In this document: positions 36,056-47,959 of the stretch, in pieces
Layout of the letters: each line of letters starts with the position of its first letter
Numbering within the stretch: the stretch's first letter is position 1
NCBI GenBank assembly: GCA_027186245.1
Contig: CP114488.1
Coordinates: 2,182,501-2,246,500 of the forward strand
Length of the DNA: 64,000 nt
DNA from: Coriaria nepalensis
Taxonomy: Eukaryota > Streptophyta > Magnoliopsida > Cucurbitales > Coriariaceae
Direction of reading: 5' to 3'
The notes under the pieces: generated by a model
Told to the model about the DNA's origin: nothing
Seen by the model: only the letters and a program-made list of their open reading frames with translations
The model's database searches: none
Position numbers and translations under genes: made by a program

Positions 36056-37433
36056 AGCATAGCTGACCCCAAACTTATCTCTAGTGGGGAAAGTGACCCT
36101 CATGAGATTTCCTTTTAATTTATTAATCTCTCTATACTTCAAACTTTTTCTAACATGTCTATCTCTCTCAAGGTAGATGAAGCCACGTGCCAGTTCAAAG
36201 AGTTTGACTTCTACCACACCTCTAAATGAATAGCGATTTAACGAATTCATCATCCTAGTCTAATAGCATGGGAAACGGCTCCTACAACCTAAGGCTTTTC
36301 ATCCCTTCATGCTCAACTTAGGGTTTTCCTTCTTCAAGGTCTAGAAACTTCAGGAGTGGATCCTGGGCTCGAGGAATTACTAACCGAACTTACTGTTATA
36401 ATTTATACAATACATACTTCCAATCATATTCAGATTAAATTCCTGAGGATTTCTGATGAGATCTGTCACTATATTATCCTTCATAAAGGTAGAAGCCTTT
36501 AGCTTTCTAGAAAATTATAGTATGACTCAGAGGAAGTCGTTGATTAAAGATGCGTACAAATATTTTGAGGACCTGAGTGAAGAACACAAGTTGCTTTCAA
36601 CTTGAATCTTTGAATTTGAAGCTTGCTTTTCAACCCTCTGTGATGGTCGCTTTGTCATTCGTATGACACTTGGCGAAAGCCAAAGCACTTGTAGTGGAAT
36701 AATCAAGAGCATCAGTTATGTTGTGAAAGAGTTGGCTTTGAGTCAATCAGCCATTAAACGTCACCAGGAGCCCATTGTAACTTCTACTGAAATCTTGGTT
36801 TGGACCCTTCCTAGCATCATTTTACGGATCTTAAGCAAAATCTTACAATGAACGACCAATAAGCCTACTTTCCTTTTTTTTTTTTTATTATTATTTGTAT
36901 TTCCTTACCATTTTAGCATAATCTTCCTAAAATTTGTTCATCGGTTGAATTGTTCCATTAATAAAAACTTGATTTTTGTTTCATTTTGACCAATAATTCG
37001 GCTTAGATGATCTGAATAGTTTGTTTGATTAAAAGCTTATTTGAAAAGATTTTGATCTAAGATAAAATCTGATTACCTTGACATTAAATTTAGTAAAAAA
37101 TCAGTTGAATGTCTTTACATCAAGTGAAAATCGTTTAGAATCCATCCCAAATCTACCAAATCTTCTAAATCTCAGGAATATCTCTGAGCCGATTCAAAAA
37201 GATCGGACTTACATCATTCTTTCTCATGGTAGGCCGAGGGTGACTGTGTGATCACAATGATTAGCCGATCCAAGCTCTCCGTGTCTTGCTTCTTTACCCT
37301 TTTTCCTATTTGAATGGTCCCCCTATCTAGTTTGTGTCACATTTTACTCCTTACAAGGTCACTTTTCTCCCATATCTCTTCCTAAAAGTGACTTTTCTCT
37401 TAAAAAGCCTCCCCCAAAAGTGATTTTTTCTTT
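36056..37433. other. Non-coding stretch between repeat B and PMD fragment
   Basis: No recognisable domain. Probably the leader or other internal part of the same element. Short open frames at 36041-36253 and 36663-36851 have no recognisable content. Confidence 0.4.
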
Positions 37434-38620
37434 ATGCCTACCTATATTGCTACTCTTCTGGCTCAGGATCCTCCACAAATAGAGTATGATCATAGGATCA
37501 TTGTGGAGGTCGACGAAGGTATACCCCTCGATCTATACATTTTTAGTAACAATATTCTTCTTGATTGGAAAACCATTCCTTTTACCGATCAATTTCGTTT
37601 TAAGTTAAAGAATGTTAGCGAGAGATTCATGTTGGGTCTCAATTTTTGGAGCTGGCCTACCCCAAGTGTAGAACACGGGTCAGGTCAGGTAGGTAGACTT
37701 AGACCTATATTCTTATCTGTATGGCAATCGGCTGGGATGGCTAAGTTCATCGATTGGACTCTAGCTCACATAGCCTCTGATGCTTCAGTCTTTTTGTCGG
37801 CTATGAATTTCTAGTTATTGACATATTAACTGCTTTTTATTTCCCTACGGGCTTATGACGATAACCATGTTTGATGTTGCTACTATACATTGCCTTGTAA
37901 TCGAGGTAGCTGAGGTAGTACGAGCTGGGCTTCTCATCGATACAACGGATTTTCCATACTCCTCAGGGACTTCCTATTAATCTTTACAGGCAAAGCACTC
38001 GGATAGCTTGACTATGACTTAGTGGGAGCACATAACATTCATCATGGTCCTGGTCGACCACTTTAGGGTACGGTTTGTGATACATTGTCCATAGTGGCTA
38101 CCGAGCAGTGGGACTATAAATATCCTATATAATATTATACTATTGATCTCAATCGACCACAATTTGCATTGAAGTGGCCTATCTTAGCGGCTAAAAACTA
38201 GCCATTGGATGGTGAAATAAAGCATTCATCCATAGCTTGCAGGCCTTTGGATTAGGCATCATACCAAGAAGGGCACGTGGTTCGTTGTGTCTCAGCCTCT
38301 CATAGGGCCGATACGGCAAGTATGGATTAGTCGATCCTCTAATATCTCGGTTATGTTTGAAAGCTGGGAGCGGCCTATCGGCTGATTGGTGCCTACAATG
38401 GCACTTCCGTGGCTATTGGTGGGTTAGCGACATATGGTGATAATACAATTTGTGGCCTATTGGTCGTCAGCTAATTCTTGATCATTCTACTATTATCCCA
38501 GACGATGTGGGATTTTTCCACCTGCGCCCCACAACACTTTTACCATTGAGATAACTTATGACATTCAAGCATCAGATTCATCCATTCTCTTGAGGAGTTG
38601 GACGACTAAAACATCGGACG
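37434..38620 (+). pseudogene. Plant mobile domain (PMD, MAIN/MAIL-like) coding remnant
   Basis: The open part 37434-37811 is preceded by short frames. Its end reads PIFLSVWQSAGMAKFIDWTL then SDASVFLSAMNF, which fits the start of a plant mobile domain (family W-x2-AGI-x-EFI and L-x-AA-x-x-FW). A stop follows at 37812. In the next frame NCFLFPYGLMTITMFDVATI matches the family's NTFLFPCGPMTPTLLDVAxLTGL block. Later pieces such as EHITFIMVLV fit the EHVAFLNYWL segment. The homology is spread over two or more frames with several stops, so no protein is made. PMD occurs in cellular MAIN/MAIL proteins and in plant transposons. Its position between direct repeats B and C favours transposon cargo. Confidence 0.6.
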
Positions 38621-39264
38621 ATCTCTGACTCAGTCTGCCATGATAGATTACCCAAGTCGGTTGCGTGCTACATGACGGACCCGGGGTGACTTCGACCTCT
38701 AGGGCTGAATCACCTGCCTCTTGGTTCATATTCTATAGATGTAGCTCCACTTTAGCTTTGTCATGATCCTCATACAGTATAGGGCTAGGCGGCAGAGGAT
38801 ATGGAGGATCCGATATATCACTGTCAACTCGGCATTTACAGAGGCTATAGTTATGCAATCGATGTGTTGACATCACGTTAGGTCCCACCAGGTGTTCCAT
38901 TTGCTGATGGATAAATGTTGCAGACATATGGCGTTCATGAGTAGCATTAGACTTCGCTATCATTCTATCCTCGATAAAAATGTAGTGCGTGGGTGTGCCA
39001 AAAGTATTGATACTTTGAAAGTATGGAAATTTAAATTGTGATAATACAAATTGTGGAAATATTAAAGATGAAATAAAATGTAGAAGTACAGAGTGCAGAT
39101 GTATTAAAGGAAAAATAAGTAAAATATGCATTAAAACAAATAGCAATTACAATTAAAGTGCATTTAAATTAAATGATATTAAAATAATTCAAGCATTTAA
39201 ATTAAAAGACATTAAAATAAATTAAGTTAAGTTAAAGGACATTAAAATAAAAGATATAAAGGAA
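38621..39264. other. Tail of the PMD-bearing element
   Basis: No domain recognised. From 39040 it becomes A-rich with repeated ATTAAAATAAA-type units that grade into repeat C. Confidence 0.4.
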
Positions 39265-40030
39265 AAGAGATATTTCATTAAAATAATAATGACATTGTAC
39301 TATAATGAAAAGATTTGACTGAATTACAGGATGAAAGGTACTTAGGACAGAATGCTCAATGGGTTACACCAATCTTGAATACTAAGATCTATTGAGCGGT
39401 GAACTAATGTGATTGCAAGGATAAGCTAAACTTTGGGAGCGAGGTGAGTGTCGTCACTCGGATTCAACAAATAGCATGCTTGCAGCTCAAACAGTAATCC
39501 CAAGAGGGATTTCTTTGGGGTCATAGCATCAAAATAGTCTTAAAGGCAAAGAGCATCATAAGAGAGAAAACACCCTTACGGTGGATGTCGATGGATTCTT
39601 TATTTGATTATTTTTGTCATGTCTAGTTGGCTTTGTTGTTATTTTGTTGTGTTTTGTTCGCATGGTAGGAGGTGTTATTTATAAGCGGCGTGAGCGGTAA
39701 GGCAGTGGAAGGATCTAGAATTTATTGGAAAATGCCTCTTCAATTAGGATTTTGCAGTTTAGTTCTTGAAAGGTCACCCTTTTGGTGTAAATCCCTTCAA
39801 TTAGTCAACCTAAACTTTCTGTTTTATAAATTGGTCCTTGAAATTGCTAAAAATCCCCCTTGAATTGGTTAAAGTCCTCTCTTATTTTGCAGATCAATCC
39901 TTAACTTTCACGAATTAATCTCGAGACTCTACAAAAGTCTCCTTCACATTTGTAGAAATACTCTTGGAAAAGCCTTAAAAAGACAAAATAGTAAGGAATA
40001 TTCCCAAAATATATCTTGCATAGGCCAAAA
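39265..40030. repeat. Direct repeat C, downstream of PMD fragment
   Basis: Third copy of the 0.7-kb family, about 3.95 kb after copy B. It shares the left edge of A and the right tail of B, so it shows the full-length unit. Candidate 3' LTR of the PMD-bearing element. Confidence 0.8.
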
Positions 40031-41095
40031 TGAGACCATCCAACGCACATGGATGGCTGCCTGTGTTTTCTAGTCGATCGGGGTTGCTTGCTGGCAGTCG
40101 GGGCGGCTGCTTGCATTTTATGGTGGCCGAGTGACCGCTTGTGTGGGTTGGCTGTCGATGGTCGATTTTTGGCCATTCGGTAAGTTGCTATGTTTTACCT
40201 CATTCGGATGCCAAAATCCCCCCCCTTTTTCTTTTTTTTTTTTACTTTTTGACTTATTCTATGATTGCCCGTTAAGATTTCTTATTAATAAATCTTTCAA
40301 TAACAAAATTTATATTTTGACATCAATAGTAAGATAGAAAAAAAAATTAAATATATATATATATATATTTTTTTTTTAATGGTCTATTGTTTAATTAAAA
40401 AACAAAAAATAAAGTTATTATTTAAAATATTATCTAATATTAAGAGTTTAAGTTTTGAAAATTTATTATATAAAACAGATGAATAATTGCACTCTTTATC
40501 ATTTAATTTTAAATTGTAACCCCAAATTTCTATAGTAATAAAATTGGGATATACAAATTTTAAAGGTACTTTATACATAGAAGCTTTTCTTGAAGGTAAG
40601 GTAGACATTTTGATCAGACATACACGTAAATGTGCTCATCATAGCTAAATATAAAATATGTACCAAACACCTTTTTGGGGAAGTTTCATAATGAGTCCGA
40701 CCACAAGAGTGGCCCTTAAAATTCATTGTTTTAACTCCAAAAGCTTACTAGAAGTCTAAAACAATCGGTTGGGTCTTTCTTTTTTTTTTCTTTTTTTTTA
40801 GTCTTCAAAAATTTTACATTACAAGTTACAATATACAAGAAGCTAATGATGCTAATCAACCATTTTTTTTTCTTTTTTATTTTATTATTATTTTGTTTTT
40901 TTTCTTCACCATATATGTAAAGATACATACATAATTTACAAAAAGAGTCGAGTTACAAATACATTATCAAGACCCCTCAATAAGGATTTAAAATTTGACA
41001 TGGAGGAGTCCCCGATACTTTTCCCTAATCTTTTACGTAACATTACAAATTAAGTTTTACAAGAAACATAAATAAGTTTGTCCCCATGATTTTAA
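40031..41095. other. Spacer downstream of the MYB gene
   Basis: 40031-40200 is comparatively GC-rich with repeated GGCTGC/GGTTGCTTGC words and may be part of repeat C's element. The rest is AT-rich with a (AT)n at about 40350-40368 and poly-T runs. 40950-41095 would be the 3' UTR of the MYB gene. No other gene. Confidence 0.5.
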
Positions 41096-41618
41096 TTAAC
41101 TTGGTTTAATATCGTTGGAGTAATCTAAGACAAAATCACCTCCAAGATCTTGACAATCTAATAGCCATGAGCTGCAGTTCTCCTCCCAATACTTATTATC
41201 ACATCCCGACACCAAGTCGTGACTATTATCTCCATTGCTCGATATGTCGTTCCACAATGCGTCGATCAAAGGATCAAATTCATCATCAACCCAAAGCTTC
41301 ACTAAAGATTCATCGTTGCGAAGATTACCTAATATATTAAGGGAGTCATCATGATCGTTATTAAACGAGGAGCTTGAGTTGTTATCCTCCACGCTAAGAG
41401 CGTTATTGTGATCGTTTTCTGACGAATGATTCACTTGTGATTGAGTTTGATCATGATCATCGGCTTGATTCTGGAGCGGTTTGTGTGTGACGGGATCAAT
41501 CCCCATTTTTAGAAGCTTTTTCTTGATATGTGTATTCCAATGATTCTTAATTTCATTGTCTGTTCGTCCAGGTAATCGAGATGCGATCTTGGACCATCTG
41601 TATAAAAATGTTCATAAG

Positions 41619-41654
<36 letters not shown>

Positions 41655-42136
41655 TTTTGAAGGGCATTTAAAAGTAAATTGAGTTTGAAACATTTTTCCT
41701 AGTCAAATCATCAGCTTTTACAAAATGCATACATTTAAAACTAAAATATGTATAAAAAAACCACTTCCGACATCATGCGTGATTAAGAGCTAGCTAGAAG
41801 GTTGAAAAAAATACCACCCACCAACCATATGATAATAAATACAAAACTATAAATTAAGGAATAGAAAAGTGACCTATTTCCAAGCCGGGAATGGAGATCA
41901 ATGACCAATTGCTCTTCGGATTCAGTAAGGAGGCCTCGCTTAAGGTCCGGGCGGAGATAGTTGGTCCAACGAAGGCGGCAACTCTTGCCGCACCGTCTGA
42001 GTCCAGCAAGTTTGGGGACGGCCCGCCAGCAACACTGGCCATTGGTAAGGATGAAATGGATGAGCTTCTTGTCTTCTTCTGCTGTCCATGGCCCTTTCTT
42101 CACACCAAGTTTATCACAACATGGTTGCCTTCCCAT
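41096..42136 (-). CDS. R2R3-MYB transcription factor, MYB42/MYB85-like (subgroup 8)
   Basis: Two exons on the minus strand, 42136-41874 and 41597-41096, with a 276-base GT-AG intron (phase 2, inside the R3 Arg codon of LGNRW); 254 residues. It starts [18 protein letters not shown]2 has the three regularly spaced Trp and [16 protein letters not shown]3 runs from [10 protein letters not shown] to [11 protein letters not shown]. The linker after R3, [17 protein letters not shown], is diagnostic of the MYB20/42/43/85 group, whose Arabidopsis members regulate lignin and secondary-wall genes. The bHLH-interaction signature in R3 is not met. The C-terminus is Asn/Ser/Asp-rich and acidic ([14 protein letters not shown]), as in an activation domain. 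There is no intron in R2, where many R2R3-MYBs have one. It is a nuclear DNA-binding regulator. Which of MYB42 or MYB85 is closer needs a tree. Confidence 0.93.
41622..41651. repeat. (AT)15 microsatellite in MYB intron
   Basis: Uninterrupted AT dinucleotide run inside the single intron of the MYB gene, close to the splice acceptor side. Confidence 0.92.
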
Positions 42137-42305
42137 AAGGTTCTTTGATAAAACTTTGTTTTGGAAATTTGCAAAAAAAGGGAAAAAAAAAAAAAAAAAA
42201 AAGTGGAAAAATGCTAAAGCAATTCTCTAAGTCTCTAGCTACCTCGTCATACAACAAATGACACTTACTACCTGTTAGAGCCTCAAAAAAGACCTCACCA
42301 CCCAC

Positions 42306-42316
42306 CTTTATATAAT
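42306..42316 (-). promoter_or_regulatory. Putative TATA box of MYB gene
   Basis: The minus strand reads TTATATAAAGG about 170 bases before the ATG, which would give a leader of about 140 bases. No other candidate is closer. Confidence 0.5.
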
Positions 42317-42319
42317 GTC

Positions 42320-45300
42320 CATCATCAGCCCTTAGCTTTTCCAACCTAATCACTGTTCATTATTTTTTTAATAAAACATATCGTACACTTTATATGTATA
42401 TATACTGATAAAGTTAATTTTAGTACCACCATTATAGCTAGCTATACTAACTTCATGTATTTAATTAATTATCGATTCAAGAAAGATACTAATTACATAA
42501 TTATTCGGAATATTATATAATTATGATGGAGAAAAACTGGTTAAAAAATTAATTCTTTTCGAATAATAAAATCATAACATTTTTTAGAGTATGAAAGAGA
42601 AGAGGGGGAAAAAAAACACTCATACCTAACTACATTGATTAATTAGGAGAGAATAAACATTTAATATTTATATATATTTCTTATTATTATGAAGATTTTT
42701 TGGATAGATTTATTTTATACATATATATAATTAGTATAATTTATAATATAATAATATATTATTAAAATCGATGGATTTATTATATACATTATCCAAAAAA
42801 ATTTCTATCATAATATATCCGAAAGAAACATGAGTAATTTGTTCAAATAAGAAACATATGACATGAGCGGGTGAGAGAGAGAGAGAAGAGATTCTGGGGT
42901 CCACCATTGAGAATGAAAAGGACAGTGGAACAACCATGCGGTGTTCTGGTCTAGTTGGGCACAAGAAAAATGGGGTGACCCTAAGGACAAAAGTACATGT
43001 AAGCATTTAGAATTCTTTTTTTTTTTTTTTTTTCTTAATATATCTTTTTTTTTTCCTTCTCAAGTTTTTCGTACAAAAATTAACCCCACTCATCCTGACT
43101 GCAATCTTACTCAACCATTTCGTCATCACCACGTTTACTTGTCCTTGTTCGTGAGGAGTTAGTGAGTAGTTATCAGGTGTTTTCAGTACCTTAATGTCGT
43201 AGGTATCTTTCCATACCATCAGCCGTTTGATTGTTTGATGTTTCCTGATCAATGGTCAGAATCTCATGCAAACTACTCGCGAGATAATTCGAGATTCTTA
43301 TGGATTTATTATACAAGTTAATTTTCAACTCTGTTATTATAACGTTTCAGCGCCTTAATTTGTATGACGTTATTTTTCTTATATCTAGGAGTATATAAGT
43401 TGATGATGAGAATTTGATCCAATTGGTAGGTAGACAGTGATTTTTGACCTATGAAAATATTTGTAATATGATGATGTATATATGATGTCATAAATAAAGG
43501 TTGTGTATCAGAAATATTTGATTAATTCATATATTAAATAAGTTGTATTTGCTTTTTTGCTTTTTTATTTTTTAAAGGAATTTATTATGAGAAAGCCAAC
43601 GATTCTGTCAAAAAAAAAAAAAAAGAAAAAAGAAATTATCTCAATTTTAAGAAGAAAAAAAAAAAAAAGAAATCAATAATAAAATCCCGAGTTATCTTTA
43701 TTTATTGGATTGATTCTAAATTTAACTCCAAATCAACTTCTAGGAGAAGATAATAATATTTGTATTAAAAAAATGCACTAACTTTAAGAATTATCTTGTG
43801 TACTCTATTTTTCTTTTGTCGTTTAATTTAGTGCTCAACTTCAATCTTCCGATTGTGATAAAGTAGAACTAACAAGTTTCCCGGGATAAGGGAAGAGGTG
43901 GCGAATAACGAATTTGGAATGGAGGAGATGACTGTCGGAAGATTATCAAATACTATAACATATATTTGATCCGTACTCTTGAAATTTGTATATACAAATG
44001 GTGTTGTTTAATTTGTTTATCTTTTGTTCTGTCTGGTGGATTACATTCACTTGTCTTTATCTTGTAATTTCATTTTTTGCATTTTGTTTAAGAAAATAAT
44101 GATCTAATTTCATTAAATAAAATTTTAACTATTTTAATTCATTTAAATCTTAATCATCCGATCTTATAAAATCAGATAGATATCTATTATAAATAAAATG
44201 AGAGGAAGCGCAATTAACAAATATGTTTTTCTTTCTATTTTTCTCATGAGTTAATCTTCTATTAATTGTCGGAATTAAAAAAAACAAATTTTTTTTCTTG
44301 ATAAATGAAAGATCAATTAAATGACTATACATCTCTTTCGTGTAAGATGTAACATTGTTACTAACCAACACTTGTACATGAAGTAACAACTATACATGCA
44401 TTTATATTGATAAATCGCTTTTAAATTTGACAAATGTGCACTTGTTATTATAACGTATGCTTGGGTAGATCTAAGCATGTACGTAAATGTTCATGTTTGC
44501 AAATCAAAAACCTACACTTATACCATGCCGGTGGCCCACGTTTGGAGAAATTATAGAATTTCTAGATTGTTCCATCTATTCGTTAGAATATATTGGGAAT
44601 ATGTTTTCTTAAATTGGGTTAATAAGGATTTGATGGGATTTAGATTCATAGTTATCTTATGTAGCTGCCCTATTTTCATAATCTTACTGCATAGAAATTT
44701 TGTTTGATTTCTCTATTCTTCTAATTTCTCTTATTTTGAAGAATTTTTTTAATGGAAAGTATTTATAATAAATCGATTTATTTTAATCATATATAACATT
44801 AATATAATTTATGACATATAATATGAAAATAATATATATAAATAAAACAAATTAATTTACTGCAAATATGATATACTCAACAAATTTTCCTTATTTTAAT
44901 TTAATATCGAAGTTTTATATTCGTCGATATCTAATTCTTTAACACTTAAGACGATTCTCCGACTTTCACACCCTCCGAACATGGGATAATTAGTTCCTTC
45001 TTTCATCAGGTTTCGGCCTCAACTAAGAATTAACTAAATTATATTCATCACTCATAACCTTAGTGCTACAGTCCATGGATTATGATATTGAATGCATATT
45101 TCAAGTGATCAATTAGTTCGTATGTGTACGTATTTGCCAAATGCTACAGTATTTGCCAAATGTTCGAAGTTTAAAACTTATAACAAGACGTGAGCTTTTG
45201 CTGCTTAGTACCTTGTGGTTGTGAATTGATCCAATTTGTTGGATCATTGACTTTGTATCTTCTTGCTTAGGCGGGCATAGATTAAAGTTAACACCTAATG

Positions 45301-46516
45301 GCCATTAATCACAAACATAATCTGTAGTAATTATTTAATATATAACTTCTTACATTATTGATTATTTTAATTTTATATTTTAACTTAATTAAACCTTTCG
45401 TATATTAATTAGCACTCTTAATTTATTTTTATTTTTGTTTTTTGGCAACAAAAATAAAAATAAAAAATACTTCTCTTAGAATGGAGTCATTGATGGTTTA
45501 CTTCTCAAATCTTTCATTTAATTAAACCCATATAAGGGACTTTTTCACTAACCGCTTTTATACAATTCTAAAGCAGAGTCCGACCGCTTATCGGTCGGGG
45601 CCTCTATCTATTAAAAGGTTCTAAAATAATATAGGGAAGCATGAACTCAAAAACACACTCCTTGATACTCAAACCCGCTAGATGCATGGTAGAAATACGA
45701 CACCTTATCATAATTGGAAAATTAGCACTCTTTATAAAATAATTAGGATTTCAACTCCGAGCGAACTCATAATACTTCAAGTGGGGCGATAATATTTACT
45801 GAAAATTTTGAGGTATATTTGATTTATTGTAAATTAAGTGATCATAATCGCACATAATTTTGATATGATAAATGATATAATATATAAAACTGATATTTAC
45901 TGTTATGATTAAGTTATCTATTATAAATCGAATCTACCTAAGATATTTACCCAAACCTTATACATATTTCCACATAAGTAGAATTTTAATGTTTGGTATG
46001 TTTGTCGTACATCATTTAAAGTCATATCCGACCTGATTAACTGCATCAGAATGAGCTAATTTAGATATCCAGTGGATGATCACAGATCGCAAGAACATTG
46101 TCTAAATAATCACCAACCCTCCTATTCGTTCGTTTTGTCCTATATCATTCTGTCCAATATAATTAAGCTAAAAGCTTTACTTCACATGAAGGGGCTCACC
46201 GCCGCCTACCATTTTTCTTGTGTAGGTTACCCAACCCAGGTCCCAGTTGATCATACCTACCTATCTACTTAACAGAAACCACGTGAAACTTTCCTTTCAC
46301 CTATTTTACCTTGACAAATACGACCCTCTACAATTCTACATTTAAGTAGTCGCAAAGCCAAGACCGTTGAAAAAAAAACAAGAAAATGGTTTGCAAATTA
46401 AGACTCAATAAGTGGACATTCTTCTTTTAAAATAAACGTGTGATAAGTTTGTATTAAAGAATTAGGGGTTTATTTAAAATAAAGAATTACTCATTTTAAA
46501 AAAACTGTGTATCTTT
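42320..46516. other. Gene-free AT-rich region upstream of the MYB gene
   Basis: No gene supported. Notable items: a (GA)n run at 42872-42890; A/T runs at 43017-43033 and 43607-43670; and a patch at 45560-45760 with words typical of plant transposon non-coding DNA, including a perfect 7-bp stem (CCGACCG/CGGTCGG). Otherwise anonymous. Confidence 0.5.
45580..45598. other. Perfect short GC-rich hairpin
   Basis: CCGACCG, loop CTTAT, CGGTCGG: a 7-bp perfect stem in AT-rich DNA, within what looks like a transposon-derived patch. No T-run follows, so it is not a Pol III or bacterial-type terminator. Confidence 0.6.
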
Positions 46517-46990
46517 TGTTGGGGTATTTTAATATTTTAATATATATTTTCAAATTATTAATACCTATATTTGAGTTTCTATTTTAATTGTGTAAATTAA
46601 GTGATTTATCATAATAGAGTTCAACGAGACATCTTATTCAATATGAGTTTTGTAATGTGTAGTACTCAATAGAAAACTTAATTAAAGTTAGTAGAGTTCT
46701 AGTTTCTCTATTAGGTTGTCTATGTAAAAAACTTAGAGATTTTGGTCTCAAATACTAATTACTATATTTCTTTCTTCTTAATTCTCTATTTTTGAGAGAA
46801 ACTCACTAAGAGAGATAAATTAATTTATGTAAGATTTTATACCCATCTATGATTGACATTATGAATTTTACTATAAAATCTTAATATCTTATATAGAATT
46901 TATAAAATTAATCTAGAATATATATTTATTCCAATAAATAATAATCTTCTTTGTATTAAATTATTATAATTGATTATGATTAATAAATTT
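46517..46990 (+). repeat. 5' LTR of outer copia element
   Basis: Begins TGTTGGGGTATTTTAAT and aligns with 62239 onward through shared blocks CATCTTATTCA(A/G)TATGAG, CTTCTTAATTC, GAGAGAAACTCA and ATAGAATATATATTTG/A. Clear similarity continues to about 46950-46990. By position the LTR may run to about 47380, just before the primer site, but the last part is not alignable by eye. Confidence 0.8.
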
Positions 46991-47248
46991 TTTATATTAT
47001 ATATTATTTATATGCATGATTATATATTTTTTTGTTAAATCCATATGATTTCAAGATTTAATTCATAATGATGTGTATGATGTATTTTATTTTTTATTAA
47101 TCTTGATTTTATGATTTATTGATTTTTATTTATTTATTTTGAGAATGGATTCAATTCTCTTTAACATAAAATGGGATTTTGATTACAAGTTTATTCATAT
47201 GGATTCATGGGTTTTGGGATTTGCCGGGTATTTCATAAAATAAAATAA

Positions 47249-47284
<36 letters not shown>

Positions 47285-47382
47285 TTTTATTTTGAAATAT
47301 AATAATTAATGGCCCACGACGTTAAGTTTCTTTCCACTATTTATATTCTTAGGTTAATTTTTTTAATCACTTTTGATTAAAA

Positions 47383-47394
47383 TGGCATCAGCAG
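47383..47394 (+). other. Primer-binding-site-like sequence
   Basis: TGGCATCAGCAG is close to the TGGTATCAGAGC complement of initiator Met-tRNA used by plant copia elements. It lies between the 5' LTR and the gag remnant. Confidence 0.55.
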
Positions 47395-47959
47395 AATTCG
47401 AAATCCAAACAATTTTGTAATGGATGAAGTTGAAGTTACTTTTTAGTTTCTTAGGGTTCAGGTTTCTATGAAAGATATTACGGATTATTTATTGTTCATA
47501 TATATATATATAATCATTGATTACGTAATTGATTATAGATTGTTTACAATTATGATATATTTATTTAAATATATTGGATATATTGCAGTTGGCCGGGTCG
47601 CGATGCCGAAGGACCGAAACAATAGAGGCTCCACCCATTGCCTTTCAGGTAGAATAATATATATATATTGAAAATTGTAAGGTTTAAATTTTATTCTGTA
47701 TTTATGTCTTTTATCTTAAAATAAATTAATTAAAACAAAATGTTATTAAAGTAAGATATGCGTTTGTTGTTTATACGATCAATAATTGGCGTAAAGAAAG
47801 GTCATTGACTAGCAAAAAAATAAATACACCTTTGAAAATAAATGTGTGATGATTATGAAATTTATATGTTGTCAACACACTAGCCAAAAGGAAAGTTATT
47901 GTTTGACCGGATTTATTATTAATATTTGATCTTTGTATAGAGAGTACCACTTACAAGAT

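Noticed and set aside
38733..39146. 137-aa hydrophobic minus-strand frame
   Set aside because: Translation of A-rich DNA at the edge of repeat C, giving Leu/Ile/Phe-rich peptide. Opposite to the PMD coding strand, no family.
45570..45600. GC-rich hairpin as possible small RNA or terminator
   Set aside because: Only a 7-bp stem with no T-run, precursor-length pairing or neighbouring transcript evidence.
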